Notes: generated from the letters alone by a model not told the origin. Shown: positions 22,084 through 31,034, counted from the first letter of the stretch. The stretch is 64,000 nt of DNA from Pseudonocardia sediminis (GCF_004217185.1 NZ_SHKL01000001.1:2068001-2132000), one strand, 5' to 3'. Numbers and translations are program-made.

Positions 22084-22797
22084 TCAGCCCGCGAGGACCG
22101 CGTCCCCGTCGGCCGTCGTGACGGCCGGTGCCGCGTCGCCGAACCCGGCCAGCGCGGCCGGGTGGTCGGGCTCGGGGGTGCTCAGGTCGGCCAGCCACAT
22201 CGGTCCGCGCGGCTCGCCGACCCAGGCGTGCACCCGGGGTGCCTCGTGCGGACCGCTCAGCGTGATCGCGTCCATCGGGCTGGACAGGCCGTCGCCGGTG
22301 GCCTTGAGCAGGGCCTCCTTGCGGGTCCAGGTGACCAGGAACGTCGTCGTGTCGAGCGCCGGCCCGCCGCGTTCGGCCGGGGACAGGACGTGCTCGGCCA
22401 GCCCCTCCAGCGACGTCAGGCTGCGCCGGTGCTCCACGTCGACGCCGACCGGCCCCGGCCCGAGCGCGACGCCGACCAGGCTCCCGGAGTGGGTCAGCGA
22501 GAACCCGGGGGAGTCCGGCCGCTGGGCCAGGCGGGGCTTGCCGTGCTGCTGCCCGCACCGGCAGGTCCGGTCCAGGAGCACCGCGGCCGGGTCGACACCC
22601 AGGTGCTCGCCCAGCACGATCCGGGTCAGCGCGTGCGCGGCGAGGTAGCGGGCGCGGTCGGCCTCCTGGCGCAGTGCCGCCATCCGCTCGCGCTCGTGCG
22701 CGTCGAGCACCGAGACCAGGCCCGGGTGGGCGTCCGGGTCGAGCGGGTGGGCCCACCAGACCGTGACCGCGGGGGCGTGCGCACCGGAGATCGACAC
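22084..22797 (-). CDS. 4'-phosphopantetheinyl transferase, Sfp type
   Basis: About 237 aa from the GTG at 22797, which has AGGGTGA just upstream and gives the usual Sfp length; ATGs at 22857 and 22884 are alternatives, but a 10-bp hairpin lies in that stretch. Hallmarks are GVDVEH (Mg2+-binding acidic pair) and TWTRKEALLKATGDGL (W-x-x-KE-A-x-x-K). It loads CoA's phosphopantetheine arm onto the serine of carrier domains, so it can prime the six PCPs of the NRPS at the left of the window. The CGQQHGKPRL and FSLTHS segments are also typical. The start is uncertain, the family is not. Confidence 0.92.
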   Translation of the reverse strand: MSISGAHAPAVTVWWAHPLDPDAHPGLVSVLDAHERERMAALRQEADRARYLAAHALTRIVLGEHLGVDPAAVLLDRTCRCGQQHGKPRLAQRPDSPGFSLTHSGSLVGVALGPGPVGVDVEHRRSLTSLEGLAEHVLSPAERGGPALDTTTFLVTWTRKEALLKATGDGLSSPMDAITLSGPHEAPRVHAWVGEPRGPMWLADLSTPEPDHPAALAGFGDAAPAVTTADGDAVLAG

Positions 22798-22857
22798 CCG
22801 GTCACCCTGGCACGCCGCAGCGGGCGGGCACAGGCCACGGGGTGAGACGACGCTCAT

Positions 22858-22913
22858 GTCGCTGCGCCACGGGCGCAGCGACACCGACGTCGTCCCACCC
22901 CGCGTGCGGGGTG
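22858..22913 (-). terminator. Two hairpins downstream of the small basic protein gene
   Basis: Minus-strand transcripts leaving the 92-aa gene meet an 8-bp inverted repeat (22896-22913, starting 1 nt after the stop) and then a perfect 10-bp one (22858-22882, 5-nt loop). Neither has a U tract. They could end transcription before the phosphopantetheinyl transferase gene or shield its leader. Confidence 0.55.
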
Positions 22914-22914
22914 A

Positions 22915-23193
22915 TCAGCCGCTCTTGCGGGCCGCGAAGTCCAGGCGGGTGTGCGCCGGCTTCGACTGCACACCGGGACCCGAGCTGCGCGGACCGGACG
23001 TGCGGGACGCGGACGGGCCACCGGCGTCAGCCGGCAGGTCCCGCCCGCGTGCCGCGGCGCGGCGTTCGGCGCGGTTGACCGGACGGTCGGTGGTCGCCAC
23101 GGCCGAGATGGTCGGACCGTCCGAGGTGAGAGAGACGGACGGGACGGCCGGGACGGCGGTCACGGACGGGCGTGCGGACGAACGGTGTCGCAT
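22915..23193 (-). CDS. Small basic hypothetical protein with NRAERRAAAR motif
   Basis: 92 aa, very rich in Arg, Ser, Pro and Ala. The start is well supported: GGAGGT lies 4 nt before the ATG. The N-terminal ~40 residues are Thr/Ser/Val-rich without a clear signal peptide. [16 protein letters not shown] segment follows, then a Ser/Gly-rich tail ending TRLDFAARKSG. I do not recognise a characterised family; the NRAERRA-type motif recurs in short actinobacterial hypotheticals, possibly nucleic-acid or ribosome associated. The 293 bp between it and the flavoprotein gene hold both divergent promoters and no other gene I can see. Confidence 0.7.
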   Translation of the reverse strand: MRHRSSARPSVTAVPAVPSVSLTSDGPTISAVATTDRPVNRAERRAAARGRDLPADAGGPSASRTSGPRSSGPGVQSKPAHTRLDFAARKSG

Positions 23194-23486
23194 ACGGACC
23201 TCCACGAAGGGGAAGGGCGCGCGGCCCGGGCTCCGGGTACGTGGGCTCCCGCGCAGGAGCGGGGCGGACGTCACCGGGTCCCGACGGCGCGGTCGTACGG
23301 CTCGACGGGGAGACGAGCCCGGACCGCGCGCGGTCGGATCAGGACGGCGTGTGAGCGGTCGGCGCGCACAGGAGGCGGCCGACGGTCGGGGACAGGACGC
23401 CCCCGGCTGCTCAGAGGAAGAAAATCCGCATGGGCGAGAAGGTAGACCGCGTCGGGCGGACGTCGCCACCGAATTACGGTGGGCCC

Positions 23487-24629
23487 GTGACCAGCGGCCG
23501 GAACAGCACCGACATCGCCGTGGTCGGCGGCGGCATCGCGGGCGTCTCGATCGCCTACGAGCTCGCCGCGACCCGGCGCGTCACCCTGATCGAGGCCGAG
23601 CCCGACCTGCCGCTGCACTCGACGGCCCGCTCCGCCGCGACCTACGTCCCCGGCCACGGCTCCGGCCCGTTCCGCGCCCTGATCACCGCCAGCGGCCCCC
23701 GCTTCGTCGCCCTCGCCGACGAGCTGGGCACCCCGCCGCTGCTCACCCCGCGCGGGGTGCTCTGGGTGGCCGTCGACGACGACGGCGAGGCGGCGATGGA
23801 CGCCGTGCTCGCCGAGCAGGCCGGCGAGCCGGGTGCACCGGTCCCGCTGCCGGTGGCCGAGGCCGTCGAGCGCTGCCCGGTGCTGCGCACGCCCCGGGCG
23901 GCCGCGCTCACCGAGGCCGCGGCCGACGCCGACGCGATCGCCCTGCACGCCGGCTACCTGCGCGGACTGCGTCGCCGCGGTGGGACGGTGCTGCGCGGCG
24001 CCCCCGTGGAGACGATCACCCGGGACGGCGCGGGCTGGCGGATCGCGGCCGGGACGCACCACGTCACCGCCGCCGGGATCGTCGACGCGGCCGGTGCCTG
24101 GACCGACGTCGTCGCGGCCCGCGCGGGCGTGCCCGGGATCGGGCTGGTGCCGCACCGGCGCACGATCGCCGTCTGCCCCGTGCCGGACCCGTCGGTGCTG
24201 CACGGGCCGTCCGCAACGCCGCTGCCGATGGTCGTCGACGTGGGCGAGCGCTTCTACCTCAAGGCCGAGGCCGGCGCGGTGCTCGTCTCCCCGGCCGACG
24301 AGACCCCCGCCGAGCCCGGTGACGCCCGGCCGGACGAGCTCGACGTCGCGCTCGCCCTGGACCGGGTGCGTGCCGCGACCACGTTGCCGCTGCACTCGGT
24401 GCGCACCGCCTGGGCCGGGCTGCGCTCGTTCGTGCCGGACCGCGCGCCCGTCGTCGGGGCGTGGCCGGAGCATCCCGGCTTCCACTTCTTCGCCGGTCAG
24501 GGCGGGTCCGGGATCGAGTCCGCGCCCGCGCTGGCCGCGCTCGGGGCCGCCGTCGTCACCGGGACCGCGCCACCGCCGGACGTCACCCTCGACCTCGATG
24601 TGGTGTCCGTCACGCGCCTCTCGGCGTAA
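23487..24629 (+). CDS. FAD-dependent oxidoreductase, DadA/D-arginine dehydrogenase-like
   Basis: 380 aa from the GTG at 23487, chosen because TACGGT (23475-23480) lies 6 nt upstream, the leaderless pattern common here; an ATG at 23430 would add 19 residues. The dinucleotide-binding motif VVGGGIAGVSIAYEL is at the N-terminus and is followed by an acidic residue after the second strand (LIEAEP). HSTARSAATYVPGHG, FYLKAEAGAVLVSPADE and TWAGLRSFVPDRAPVVG (here AWAGLRSF) closely parallel D-arginine dehydrogenase DauA. It should oxidise a D-amino acid to the imino acid with electrons going to a quinone or dye-like acceptor. Its stop codon lies within a palindrome in front of the P450 gene. Confidence 0.88.
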   Translation: MTSGRNSTDIAVVGGGIAGVSIAYELAATRRVTLIEAEPDLPLHSTARSAATYVPGHGSGPFRALITASGPRFVALADELGTPPLLTPRGVLWVAVDDDGEAAMDAVLAEQAGEPGAPVPLPVAEAVERCPVLRTPRAAALTEAAADADAIALHAGYLRGLRRRGGTVLRGAPVETITRDGAGWRIAAGTHHVTAAGIVDAAGAWTDVVAARAGVPGIGLVPHRRTIAVCPVPDPSVLHGPSATPLPMVVDVGERFYLKAEAGAVLVSPADETPAEPGDARPDELDVALALDRVRAATTLPLHSVRTAWAGLRSFVPDRAPVVGAWPEHPGFHFFAGQGGSGIESAPALAALGAAVVTGTAPPPDVTLDLDVVSVTRLSA

Positions 24630-24641
24630 GCGCGCGCTTAC
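24626..24641. promoter_or_regulatory. 16-bp perfect palindrome, candidate operator of the P450 gene
   Basis: GTAAGCGCGCGCTTAC is a perfect 16-bp palindrome, and its TAA is the stop codon of the upstream flavoprotein. It ends 12 nt before the P450 start. Its size and half-site symmetry suit a TetR/MarR-type dimeric repressor; no such regulator gene is adjacent. Confidence 0.55.
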
Positions 24642-24653
24642 ACCGATGGCACC

Positions 24654-25874
24654 ATGGAGGACATGGCGCTGACCACCACCGGCACCGAGCAGCACGCGCT
24701 GTTCGACGGAGCCTTCTGGACCGACCCGTACCCGGCCTACGCGGAGCTGCGGGAGGAGGAGCCGGTACGCCGCCTCGACCTCCCCGACGGCGTGATGTGG
24801 CTGATCAGCCGGCACGACGACGTCCGCGAGGCGTTCGTCGACCCGCGGCTGAGCAAGGACTGGCGCTGGACCCTGCCCGAGGACCAGCGCGCCGCGATGC
24901 CGGCCGCGCCGACGCCGATGATGATCCTGATGGACCCGCCGGACCACACCCGTCTGCGCAAGCTCGTGAGCCGCGCGTTCACCGTCCGGCGGATGGCCGA
25001 GCTGCGCCCGCGCGTGCAGGAGATCGCCGACGAGCTGCTGGCGGACCTGCCGGAGGACGGCACCGTCGACCTCATGCGCGCCTACGCGTTCCAGCTGCCG
25101 GTCCAGGTGATCTGCGAGCTGCTCGGCGTCCCCGCGGAGGACCGCGACGAGTTCGGGGCCTGGTCCTCGGTCCTCGTCGACGACTCGCCGGACCAGGCGA
25201 AGATGGAGTCGATGGGCAAGCTCTCGGGCTACCTGGCCGAGCTCATCGAGCGCAAGCGCACCGAGCCCGACGACGCGCTGCTCTCGTCGCTGACCCAGGT
25301 CTCGGAGGACGACGGCGACCGCCTGTCGTCGGAGGAGCTCGTCGCGATGGCGACGCTGCTGCTCATCGCCGGGCACGAGACGACCGTCAACCTGATCGGC
25401 AACGGCGTCCTGGCCCTGCTCACCCACCCCGACGAGCTGGCCCGGCTGCAGGCCGATCCGGACCTGATCGACTCCGCGGTGGAGGAGTTCCTGCGCTGGG
25501 ACTCCCCGGTGGCCAACGCGCCGATCCGGTTCGCCAGTGAGGACGTCGTCTACTCCGGGACGACGATCCCGGCCGGCTCGATGGTCATGCTCGGCCTGGC
25601 CGCGGCCAACCGCGACGAGAGCTGGGCCGCCGACGCCGCCGCGCTCGACATCGGCCGCGAGGCCCCGACCGGCGGCGTGTTCTTCGGCCACGGCCTGCAC
25701 TTCTGCCTCGGCGCCCAGCTCGCCCGCAACGAGGGCCGGGTCGCGATCGGCTCGCTCGTCGCGACCCGCCCGGACATCGCCCTGGCCGTCGACCCGACCG
25801 AGCTCACCCACCGACGCAGCACCCTCGTCCGCGGGCTGACGAGCATGCCGGTCACCCTCGGCCGCCGGGTCTGA
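24654..25874 (+). CDS. Cytochrome P450
   Basis: 406 aa, soluble, no membrane anchor. The I-helix AGHETT (residues ~239-244), K-helix ExxR (EEFLRW, ~278-283) and heme-ligand loop FGHGLHFCLGAQLAR with Cys351 are all intact. The MMILMDPPDHTRLRKLVSRAFT segment is typical of bacterial class I P450s of the CYP105/107 kind. It needs ferredoxin and a reductase; an FprA-type reductase is encoded 16 kb away and no ferredoxin gene is next to it. An in-frame ATG at 24663 is an alternative start. It sits 24 bp after the D-amino acid dehydrogenase-like gene, so co-transcription is possible, though a palindrome between them suggests separate control. The substrate is unknown. Confidence 0.95.
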   Translation: MEDMALTTTGTEQHALFDGAFWTDPYPAYAELREEEPVRRLDLPDGVMWLISRHDDVREAFVDPRLSKDWRWTLPEDQRAAMPAAPTPMMILMDPPDHTRLRKLVSRAFTVRRMAELRPRVQEIADELLADLPEDGTVDLMRAYAFQLPVQVICELLGVPAEDRDEFGAWSSVLVDDSPDQAKMESMGKLSGYLAELIERKRTEPDDALLSSLTQVSEDDGDRLSSEELVAMATLLLIAGHETTVNLIGNGVLALLTHPDELARLQADPDLIDSAVEEFLRWDSPVANAPIRFASEDVVYSGTTIPAGSMVMLGLAAANRDESWAADAAALDIGREAPTGGVFFGHGLHFCLGAQLARNEGRVAIGSLVATRPDIALAVDPTELTHRRSTLVRGLTSMPVTLGRRV

Positions 25875-25881
25875 CGACGGT

Positions 25882-25923
25882 CGTGCGCGGATGTCACCGC
25901 CCTGGCAGCGATATCCGCGCACG
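25882..25923. repeat. 42-bp palindromic intergenic repeat, copy A (imperfect)
   Basis: The outer arms (CGTGCGCGGATGTC / GATATCCGCGCACG) pair almost completely, with three mismatches and a G-T near the centre. It lies between convergent P450 and CoA-transferase genes and may act as a terminator. The same 42-bp element occurs at 38166-38207, which marks it as a REP-like family rather than an ordinary hairpin. Confidence 0.85.
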
Positions 25924-25929
25924 GGCGCG

Positions 25930-26571
25930 TCAGCGCAGGACGGCGCCGGTGCGCTCGCGGACCTGGTCCTCCGTGACGCCCGGCGAGCACTCGACGAGCT
26001 CGAGGCCGTCGTCGGTGACGTCGATGACGGCCAGGTCGGTGACGATCCGGTCCACGCACTTCAGGCCGGTGATCGGCAGCGCGCACTCGTCGAGGATCTT
26101 CGGCGACCCGTCCTTGGTCGTGTGCTCCATCATCACGATCACGCGACGGGCGCCGTGCACGAGGTCCATCGCCCCGCCCATGCCCTTGATCATCTTGCCC
26201 GGGATGGCCCAGCTGGCCAGGTCACCGGCCACGCTGACCTCCATCGCGCCGAGCACGGCGACGTCGAGGTGCACGCCGCGGATCATCCCGAAGCTGTCCG
26301 AGGAGCCGAAGTAGCTCCCACCGGGCAGCGTCGTGACGGTCTCCTTGCCGGCGTTGATCAGGTCCGGGTCGACCTCGTCGTCGGTCGGGTACGGGCCGAC
26401 GCCGAGGATGCCGTTCTCGGAGTGCAGCACCACCGTCCGGTCGGACGGGATGAACCCGGGGACCAGCGTCGGCATGCCGATGCCGAGGTTGACGTAGGAG
26501 CCGTCGGGCAGCTCCTGCGCGACCCGGGCCGCGATCTGGTCCTTGCTCAGGCCCTCGATCTTCTCGCTCAT
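25930..26571 (-). CDS. 3-oxoacid/3-oxoadipate CoA-transferase, subunit B
   Basis: 213 aa. The class I CoA-transferase beta motif [12 protein letters not shown] carries the catalytic glutamate; [11 protein letters not shown] and [24 protein letters not shown] are also typical. With subunit A it moves CoA from succinyl-CoA to a 3-oxoacid. The ATG overlaps the TGA of subunit A (ATGA), indicating translational coupling. Sequence alone does not separate acetoacetate (SCOT, scoB) from 3-oxoadipate (pcaJ) use. The nearby pcaB-IclR pair makes the 3-oxoadipate role worth considering. Confidence 0.93.
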   Translation of the reverse strand: MSEKIEGLSKDQIAARVAQELPDGSYVNLGIGMPTLVPGFIPSDRTVVLHSENGILGVGPYPTDDEVDPDLINAGKETVTTLPGGSYFGSSDSFGMIRGVHLDVAVLGAMEVSVAGDLASWAIPGKMIKGMGGAMDLVHGARRVIVMMEHTTKDGSPKILDECALPITGLKCVDRIVTDLAVIDVTDDGLELVECSPGVTEDQVRERTGAVLR

Positions 26572-27320
26572 GACTCCCGCACCGTCCTGATCTCGACCTT
26601 CTTCTCGACGTCCGGCACGTGCACCACGCGCTGCACGAAGATGCCGGGGGTGTGCACCTCGTCCGGGTCGATCTCGCCCGGCTCCACCAGGTGCTCGACC
26701 TGCGCGATCGTGATCCGCCCGGCGGAGGCGCAGTCCGGGTTGAAGTTCCGCGACGCCCGGCGGTAGACGAGGTTGCCGTGCCGGTCGCCCTTGAACGCGT
26801 GCACCAGCGCGAAGTCCGGGGTCAGCGCGCGCTCGAGGACGTAGTGCTCGCCGTCGAACTCGCGGACCTCCTTGGCCGGGGAGTTCACCGCGACCGAGCC
26901 GTCGGCGTTGTAGCGCCACGGCAGGCCGCCCTCGGCGACGAGCGTGCCGACGCCGGCCGGGGTGTAGAACGCCGGGATGCCGTTGCCGCCGGCGCGCAGC
27001 CGCTCGGCCATGGTGCCCTGCGGGGTGAGCTCCAGCTCGAGCTCACCGGCCAGGTACTGGCGGGCGAACTCCTTGTTGTTGCCGACGTAGGAGCCGATCG
27101 TGCGCCGGATCCGGCCCGCGGCGAGCAGGTTGCCCAGCCCGAAGCCGTCGACGCCGAGGTTGTTGGAGATCGTCTCCAGGTCCGTCGCACCCTGGTCGAT
27201 CAGGGCCTCGATCAGCACCGTCGGCACGCCGGACATGCCGAATCCGCCGACCGCGAGCGACGACCCGTCGCCGATGTCCGCCACGGCCTCTGCGGCGGAG
27301 GCCACCACCTTGTCCATCAT
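26568..27320 (-). CDS. 3-oxoacid/3-oxoadipate CoA-transferase, subunit A
   Basis: 250 aa, starting at the first of two adjacent ATG codons, with GAGGGA about 8 nt upstream. The CoA-binding loop is [10 protein letters not shown], followed by [23 protein letters not shown] and [26 protein letters not shown], all characteristic of SCOT-type alpha subunits. It is the first gene of a two-gene unit with subunit B. A CGCAC-T-GTGCG palindrome lies about 50 bp upstream. See subunit B for the substrate ambiguity. Confidence 0.93.
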   Translation of the reverse strand: MMDKVVASAAEAVADIGDGSSLAVGGFGMSGVPTVLIEALIDQGATDLETISNNLGVDGFGLGNLLAAGRIRRTIGSYVGNNKEFARQYLAGELELELTPQGTMAERLRAGGNGIPAFYTPAGVGTLVAEGGLPWRYNADGSVAVNSPAKEVREFDGEHYVLERALTPDFALVHAFKGDRHGNLVYRRASRNFNPDCASAGRITIAQVEHLVEPGEIDPDEVHTPGIFVQRVVHVPDVEKKVEIRTVRES

Positions 27321-27370
27321 CGGGGCTCCCTCGCGTCCGACCTCGTCGTCTCCATGGGCGATCACGATAC

Positions 27371-27381
27371 CGCACTGTGCG
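27371..27381. promoter_or_regulatory. Small palindrome upstream of the CoA-transferase operon
   Basis: CGCAC-T-GTGCG is a perfect inverted repeat in the 92-bp gap between the CoA-transferase operon and the end of the MFS gene. It could be an operator; TATCGT just downstream on the minus strand is a candidate -10. Evidence is positional only. Confidence 0.3.
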
Positions 27382-27412
27382 AGGAACGGACAGATGTACG
27401 CATCGCGCACAC

Positions 27413-28636
27413 TCAGGCCAGGACGCGGTTCCTGCCGGCGAGCACACCCGCGACGAGCGCGACGGCCAGCATCGCGAGGACCACCAGCAGCGGCGGGGTC
27501 CACGAGCCGGTGGCGTCGTGCAGCGCCCCGATCGCCGGCGGTCCGGCCGCGGCCACCAGATAGCCCAGGCACTGCGCCATGCCGGACAGCGTCCCGGCCC
27601 GGTGGTGATCGGCGGTGCGCAGCCCGAACAGCGACAGCGCGAACACGACCCCGCCGCCGACGCCGACTCCGATCGCGGCCACCCACAGCACCGCCAGCGG
27701 CGGGACCAGCAGGATCCCGGCGACACCCACCCCGCACAGCAGCGCGTAGGCGAGTGCGAGCGGGCGCTGGTCGGGCAGGCGCTGGATCAACGCCGCCGAC
27801 GACAGCGCGCCGGCGATGCTCAGGATCTGCAGCACGAACTGGTGCCAGCCCGCGGCGGCGGCGCTCGTCCCGACGGCCTGCTCGATCGAGGGCAGGAACG
27901 TGATCAGCGTGTAGTAGACGGTCGACTGCAGGCCCATGAACACCGTGACCTGCCAGGCAAGTGCCGAGCGCCAGATCGGACGGGCGGGTGCGCCCGGTGA
28001 CCCGGTCGGAGCCGGGGGAGGGGTGACGGCGGCGCGGCGGCGCATCCGCGGCAGGAACACCGCCAGCCCGATGAGGGCGAGACCGGCCCAGATCCCGAGC
28101 GAGAGCCGCCAGCCGTGCTGCACGGTCCCGGCGATCGGCACGGCGAGCCCGGCCGCGACGGCCGCGGCCGCGCTCTGCACCGAGGAGTAGAGCCCGGTCA
28201 TCGCTCCGATGCGGTCCGGGTGGTCGCGCTTGACCAGCACCGGCAGCACGACGTTGAGGAACGCCACCGCGACACCGAGCCCGGCCGTGCCGACCCACAG
28301 CGATACGACACCCGACAGGGTCCCGACGCCCCACGGCGCGGACCGCACCACGATCGAGACCGCGAGCAGGGCCAGCGAGGCGCCCAGGACACGCTCGACG
28401 CCGAAGCGCCGCGCCACCGCGGGCGCGACCGGCGACAGCACCGCGAACGCGACCAGCGGCACGCTGATCAGCGCGGACGCCGTCGAGCTGCTCAACCCGA
28501 GGTCGAGGCGCAGGTCGTCGAGCACCGGCCCGACCGCGGTGATGCCCGCCCGCAGGTTCGCCCCGATCAGGAGCAGTCCGACCAGGGCCAGTGAGAGGCG
28601 GGTGCCCCGGGGTGTGGTGGTGGCGTGGGCGGTCAC
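27413..28636 (-). CDS. MFS transporter, CynX/NimT family
   Basis: 407 aa with about 12 hydrophobic segments. The family signature ANLRAGITAVGPVL sits in the first membrane helix, and a cytoplasmic loop rich in Pro and Arg separates the two six-helix halves. CynX-type carriers move small organic anions or drugs; the substrate is not predictable. The GTG start overlaps the stop of the GntR regulator gene (GTGA), so the pair is translationally coupled and the regulator most likely controls the transporter. Confidence 0.9.
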   Translation of the reverse strand: MTAHATTTPRGTRLSLALVGLLLIGANLRAGITAVGPVLDDLRLDLGLSSSTASALISVPLVAFAVLSPVAPAVARRFGVERVLGASLALLAVSIVVRSAPWGVGTLSGVVSLWVGTAGLGVAVAFLNVVLPVLVKRDHPDRIGAMTGLYSSVQSAAAAVAAGLAVPIAGTVQHGWRLSLGIWAGLALIGLAVFLPRMRRRAAVTPPPAPTGSPGAPARPIWRSALAWQVTVFMGLQSTVYYTLITFLPSIEQAVGTSAAAAGWHQFVLQILSIAGALSSAALIQRLPDQRPLALAYALLCGVGVAGILLVPPLAVLWVAAIGVGVGGGVVFALSLFGLRTADHHRAGTLSGMAQCLGYLVAAAGPPAIGALHDATGSWTPPLLVVLAMLAVALVAGVLAGRNRVLA

Positions 28637-29328
28637 GAGGTCGCCGCCGGGTACGAGCGGCGGACGATCTCCGCGGCGAGGGACTCGGCGCGGTCCGCGT
28701 CGCCGTCGGCGATCGCGTCCAGCAGGTCGGTGTGGCAGGCGTTGAGCTCGTGGTTCTCCGCCAGGAACGTGGCGAAGTCCGGCGTCGCCGAGACGGCCTC
28801 GATGTGCTCGGCGAGACCGTCGAGGTTCTCGTGCAGCTCGGCGAGCAGGGCGTTGCCCGAGGCGGCGACGACGGCCCGGTGGAACGCCACGTCCGCGGCG
28901 GCGAAGGTGCGCGCGTCGGACGCCCGGTCGCGCTCGTCCAGTGCGGCGCGGATCGACTCGAGGTCGGACGGCGTGGCCCGGCTCGACGCGAGACGGGCGC
29001 CCTGGCACTCCAGCATCGACCGGACCTCGGCGGCGTCGCCCGGACGGCCGCGGCGGGCGCGCCGCTCCAGCACGGCCCGCAGCTCGCTGCGGGCGCGCAC
29101 GTAGGTGCCGTCGCCGGGGCGGGCGTCGAGCAGCCCGGCGTGCACGAGCGACCGCAGGCCCTCCCGGACGCTGTTGCGGCTCACGCCCAGCTCGGCGACG
29201 AGCGCACTCTCGGCGGGGATGCGCATCCCGACCGGCCAGTCGCCGGAGTCGATGCGGTCGCGCATCCTCTCCGCGATCTGCATCGAGAGGGGGACGTTGC
29301 GCTGCAGTCCCTCGAGTCCGGCGGTCAC
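28633..29328 (-). CDS. GntR-family transcriptional regulator, FadR/FCD subclass
   Basis: 231 aa. An N-terminal winged helix (residues ~15-75; MRIPAESALVAELGVSRNSVREGLRSL is the recognition region) is followed by an all-helical FCD effector domain with metal-ligand-like histidines (FHRAVVAASGN, ENHELNACHTDLLDAI). TACGTT (29335-29340) lies 6 nt before the GTG start, so the transcript should be leaderless. It heads a two-gene operon with the CynX-type transporter, an arrangement in which the regulator usually senses the transported compound or a metabolite. Confidence 0.92.
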   Translation of the reverse strand: MTAGLEGLQRNVPLSMQIAERMRDRIDSGDWPVGMRIPAESALVAELGVSRNSVREGLRSLVHAGLLDARPGDGTYVRARSELRAVLERRARRGRPGDAAEVRSMLECQGARLASSRATPSDLESIRAALDERDRASDARTFAAADVAFHRAVVAASGNALLAELHENLDGLAEHIEAVSATPDFATFLAENHELNACHTDLLDAIADGDADRAESLAAEIVRRSYPAATS

Positions 29329-29400
29329 GGGCCAAACGTAGGACAGCTGGACGGGACATCACAACCGGAGCGGTCGTGGCGCCGGATCGCCCGGTAGGGC

Positions 29401-30318
29401 TCAGCCGGCGGGCACCGGGTCCGGGACCGGCGTGGTGTGCGGGTCGCCGACGGCGATGTCGCCCGGCTCGGCGATCTCGGCGTACACCCCGGCGCACGCC
29501 CACGTCCCGCCGATCTGCGGGATCTCGATCCGGTTGTTCTTCGCGATCCCGCGCAGCGTGTCCGGGTCGTCGGAGAGGTCGCCCTGCCCGAGCGTCGTCA
29601 TCACGCAGCGCATGGTGGCGAACGAGAACGCGATCCGCGCCGTGTCGCCGATGGTGCTGCTCGACCCCGGCCAGTCGTTCTCCACGAAGCCCGCGTCGTC
29701 GCCGCGCAGCACGATGTTCGGGCGGTAGCGGCGCGCGTCGTACGTCGCGTCGGGAGACAGCTCCTGCAGCCGGTCCAGGGTGGACTCGGTGAGCACGTGC
29801 AGCGACGACAGGTCGAAGAACGTGCCCGGGGCGCCGAACGCGGAGATGTCGAACTTGCTGATCACCTCGCCGGAGTCCTCGTGCCGGATCGTGGTGTCCT
29901 CGATCAGCTGGCGCGGGGCGAGCTGCTGCGGGGTCAGGCCCTCGATGTCGGGCCACAGCTCCTCGAAGTAGCTGCCCTCCGGCGGCACCGAGATCAGCGT
30001 GACGTCGCGGCCGAGCGCCGTCGAGAGCGCCTTGTCGATGCCCTCGTCGTCGCTGCGCAGCGTCGAGCCGTCCGGGAACGTGATCTCCACCGGCGGCGCC
30101 GCGTCCCCGACGACCGGCTCGGCCACGAACCGGGCGGAGAAGCTCAGCAGGTCCTTCCACCGCTTCGGGACCTTGGCGCTGGCGATGATCCCGGTCTCGG
30201 TGTCGAGGATCGCGTAGGCGCGGTCGCCGAGGAGCCCGCGCTCGGTGATGGTGGCCCGCGGGATGGACTCCCCGAGCATCGACTTGACCGGGTACCGGAA
30301 GAGCGCGACGACCGTCAT
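29401..30318 (-). CDS. MOSC-domain protein
   Basis: 305 aa. The N-terminal beta-barrel (LFRYPVKSMLGE... GLLGDRAYAI) and the C-terminal MOSC segment (ARRYRPNIVLRG, RCVMTTLGQGDL) match the YiiM/MOCOS-C family, which handles molybdenum cofactor-bound sulfur. The conserved cysteine in RCVMTT is present. The start is the ATG at 30318, since TGTATA on the + strand (TATACA on the gene's strand, 30325-30330) lies 6 nt upstream. No molybdoenzyme gene adjoins, so the partner is unknown. Confidence 0.88.
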   Translation of the reverse strand: MTVVALFRYPVKSMLGESIPRATITERGLLGDRAYAILDTETGIIASAKVPKRWKDLLSFSARFVAEPVVGDAAPPVEITFPDGSTLRSDDEGIDKALSTALGRDVTLISVPPEGSYFEELWPDIEGLTPQQLAPRQLIEDTTIRHEDSGEVISKFDISAFGAPGTFFDLSSLHVLTESTLDRLQELSPDATYDARRYRPNIVLRGDDAGFVENDWPGSSSTIGDTARIAFSFATMRCVMTTLGQGDLSDDPDTLRGIAKNNRIEIPQIGGTWACAGVYAEIAEPGDIAVGDPHTTPVPDPVPAG

Positions 30319-30386
30319 GACCTGTGTATATCGGTCGTCCCCGACAGCGGACACGGGCCGATCGGAGGGGTCGGAGCGGCGTGTCC

Positions 30387-31034
30387 TCAGCTGAGGAGGG
30401 CGGCTCTCAGCTCGTCCGCGGATGCGTGGATCGCGACGGCCCCGGCCTCGGCCAGTTCACCCGGTTGCCCGTAGCCCCATCCGGCGCCGTGGCAGTCCAG
30501 CCCGTGCTCGCGGGCGCCGACGACGTCGTGGAAGCGGTCGCCGACCATCAGCGGCGTGTCGGACCCCGAGGGGTGGCCCAGCAGGCGCAGCGCCTCCGCG
30601 ACGACGGCGGCCTTGGTGGGGCGGGCGGCGTCGCGGGTGTCGCCGACGATCTCGGTGAACAGGTCGGTCCAGCCCTGGTTCGCCAGGATCTTGCGCGCCG
30701 AGACCTCGACCTTGCTCGTGGCCAGCGCGGTCGCGACGCCGGCCTCGGCCAGCGCGCGCAGCAGCTCCTCGATGCCGGGGTAGGGCGTCGAGCGTTCCAG
30801 GCCGCCCTCCTCGGAGTAGATCCGCCGGTAGACCGGCATCACCGCGGCCGCGGCCTCGGCGCCGACGATCGGGGGCAGCGAGTCGTAGAGCGGCGGGCCG
30901 AGCAGGCGCTCGTCGAGGGTGGACGGGTCGTACTCGGCGCCGATCTCGTCGAACGCCTCGCGCAGCGAGCCGAGGATGCCGGGGGCGGAGTCGACGAGGG
31001 TGCCGTCGAGGTCGAGCAGGATGTGAGTGAGCAC
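30387..31034 (-). CDS. HAD-superfamily phosphatase, phosphoglycolate phosphatase-like
   Basis: 215 aa from the GTG at 31034. The motifs are LLDLDGTLVDS (nucleophile Asp and acid/base Asp), ATSKVEVSARKIL (motifs II/III) and LMVGDRFHDVVGAREHG (motif IV acidic pair). The helical cap between motifs I and II suits Gph/PgmB-like enzymes acting on small phosphorylated metabolites. GACAAT lies 6 nt before the start as a possible leaderless promoter. It is divergent from pcaB with 65 bp between them. Confidence 0.88.
   Translation of the reverse strand: MLTHILLDLDGTLVDSAPGILGSLREAFDEIGAEYDPSTLDERLLGPPLYDSLPPIVGAEAAAAVMPVYRRIYSEEGGLERSTPYPGIEELLRALAEAGVATALATSKVEVSARKILANQGWTDLFTEIVGDTRDAARPTKAAVVAEALRLLGHPSGSDTPLMVGDRFHDVVGAREHGLDCHGAGWGYGQPGELAEAGAVAIHASADELRAALLS

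Noticed and set aside
23271..25922. A long minus-strand frame across the flavoprotein and P450 genes
   Set aside because: Antisense to two genes with intact catalytic motifs; His/Arg/Gln-rich composition typical of shadows.
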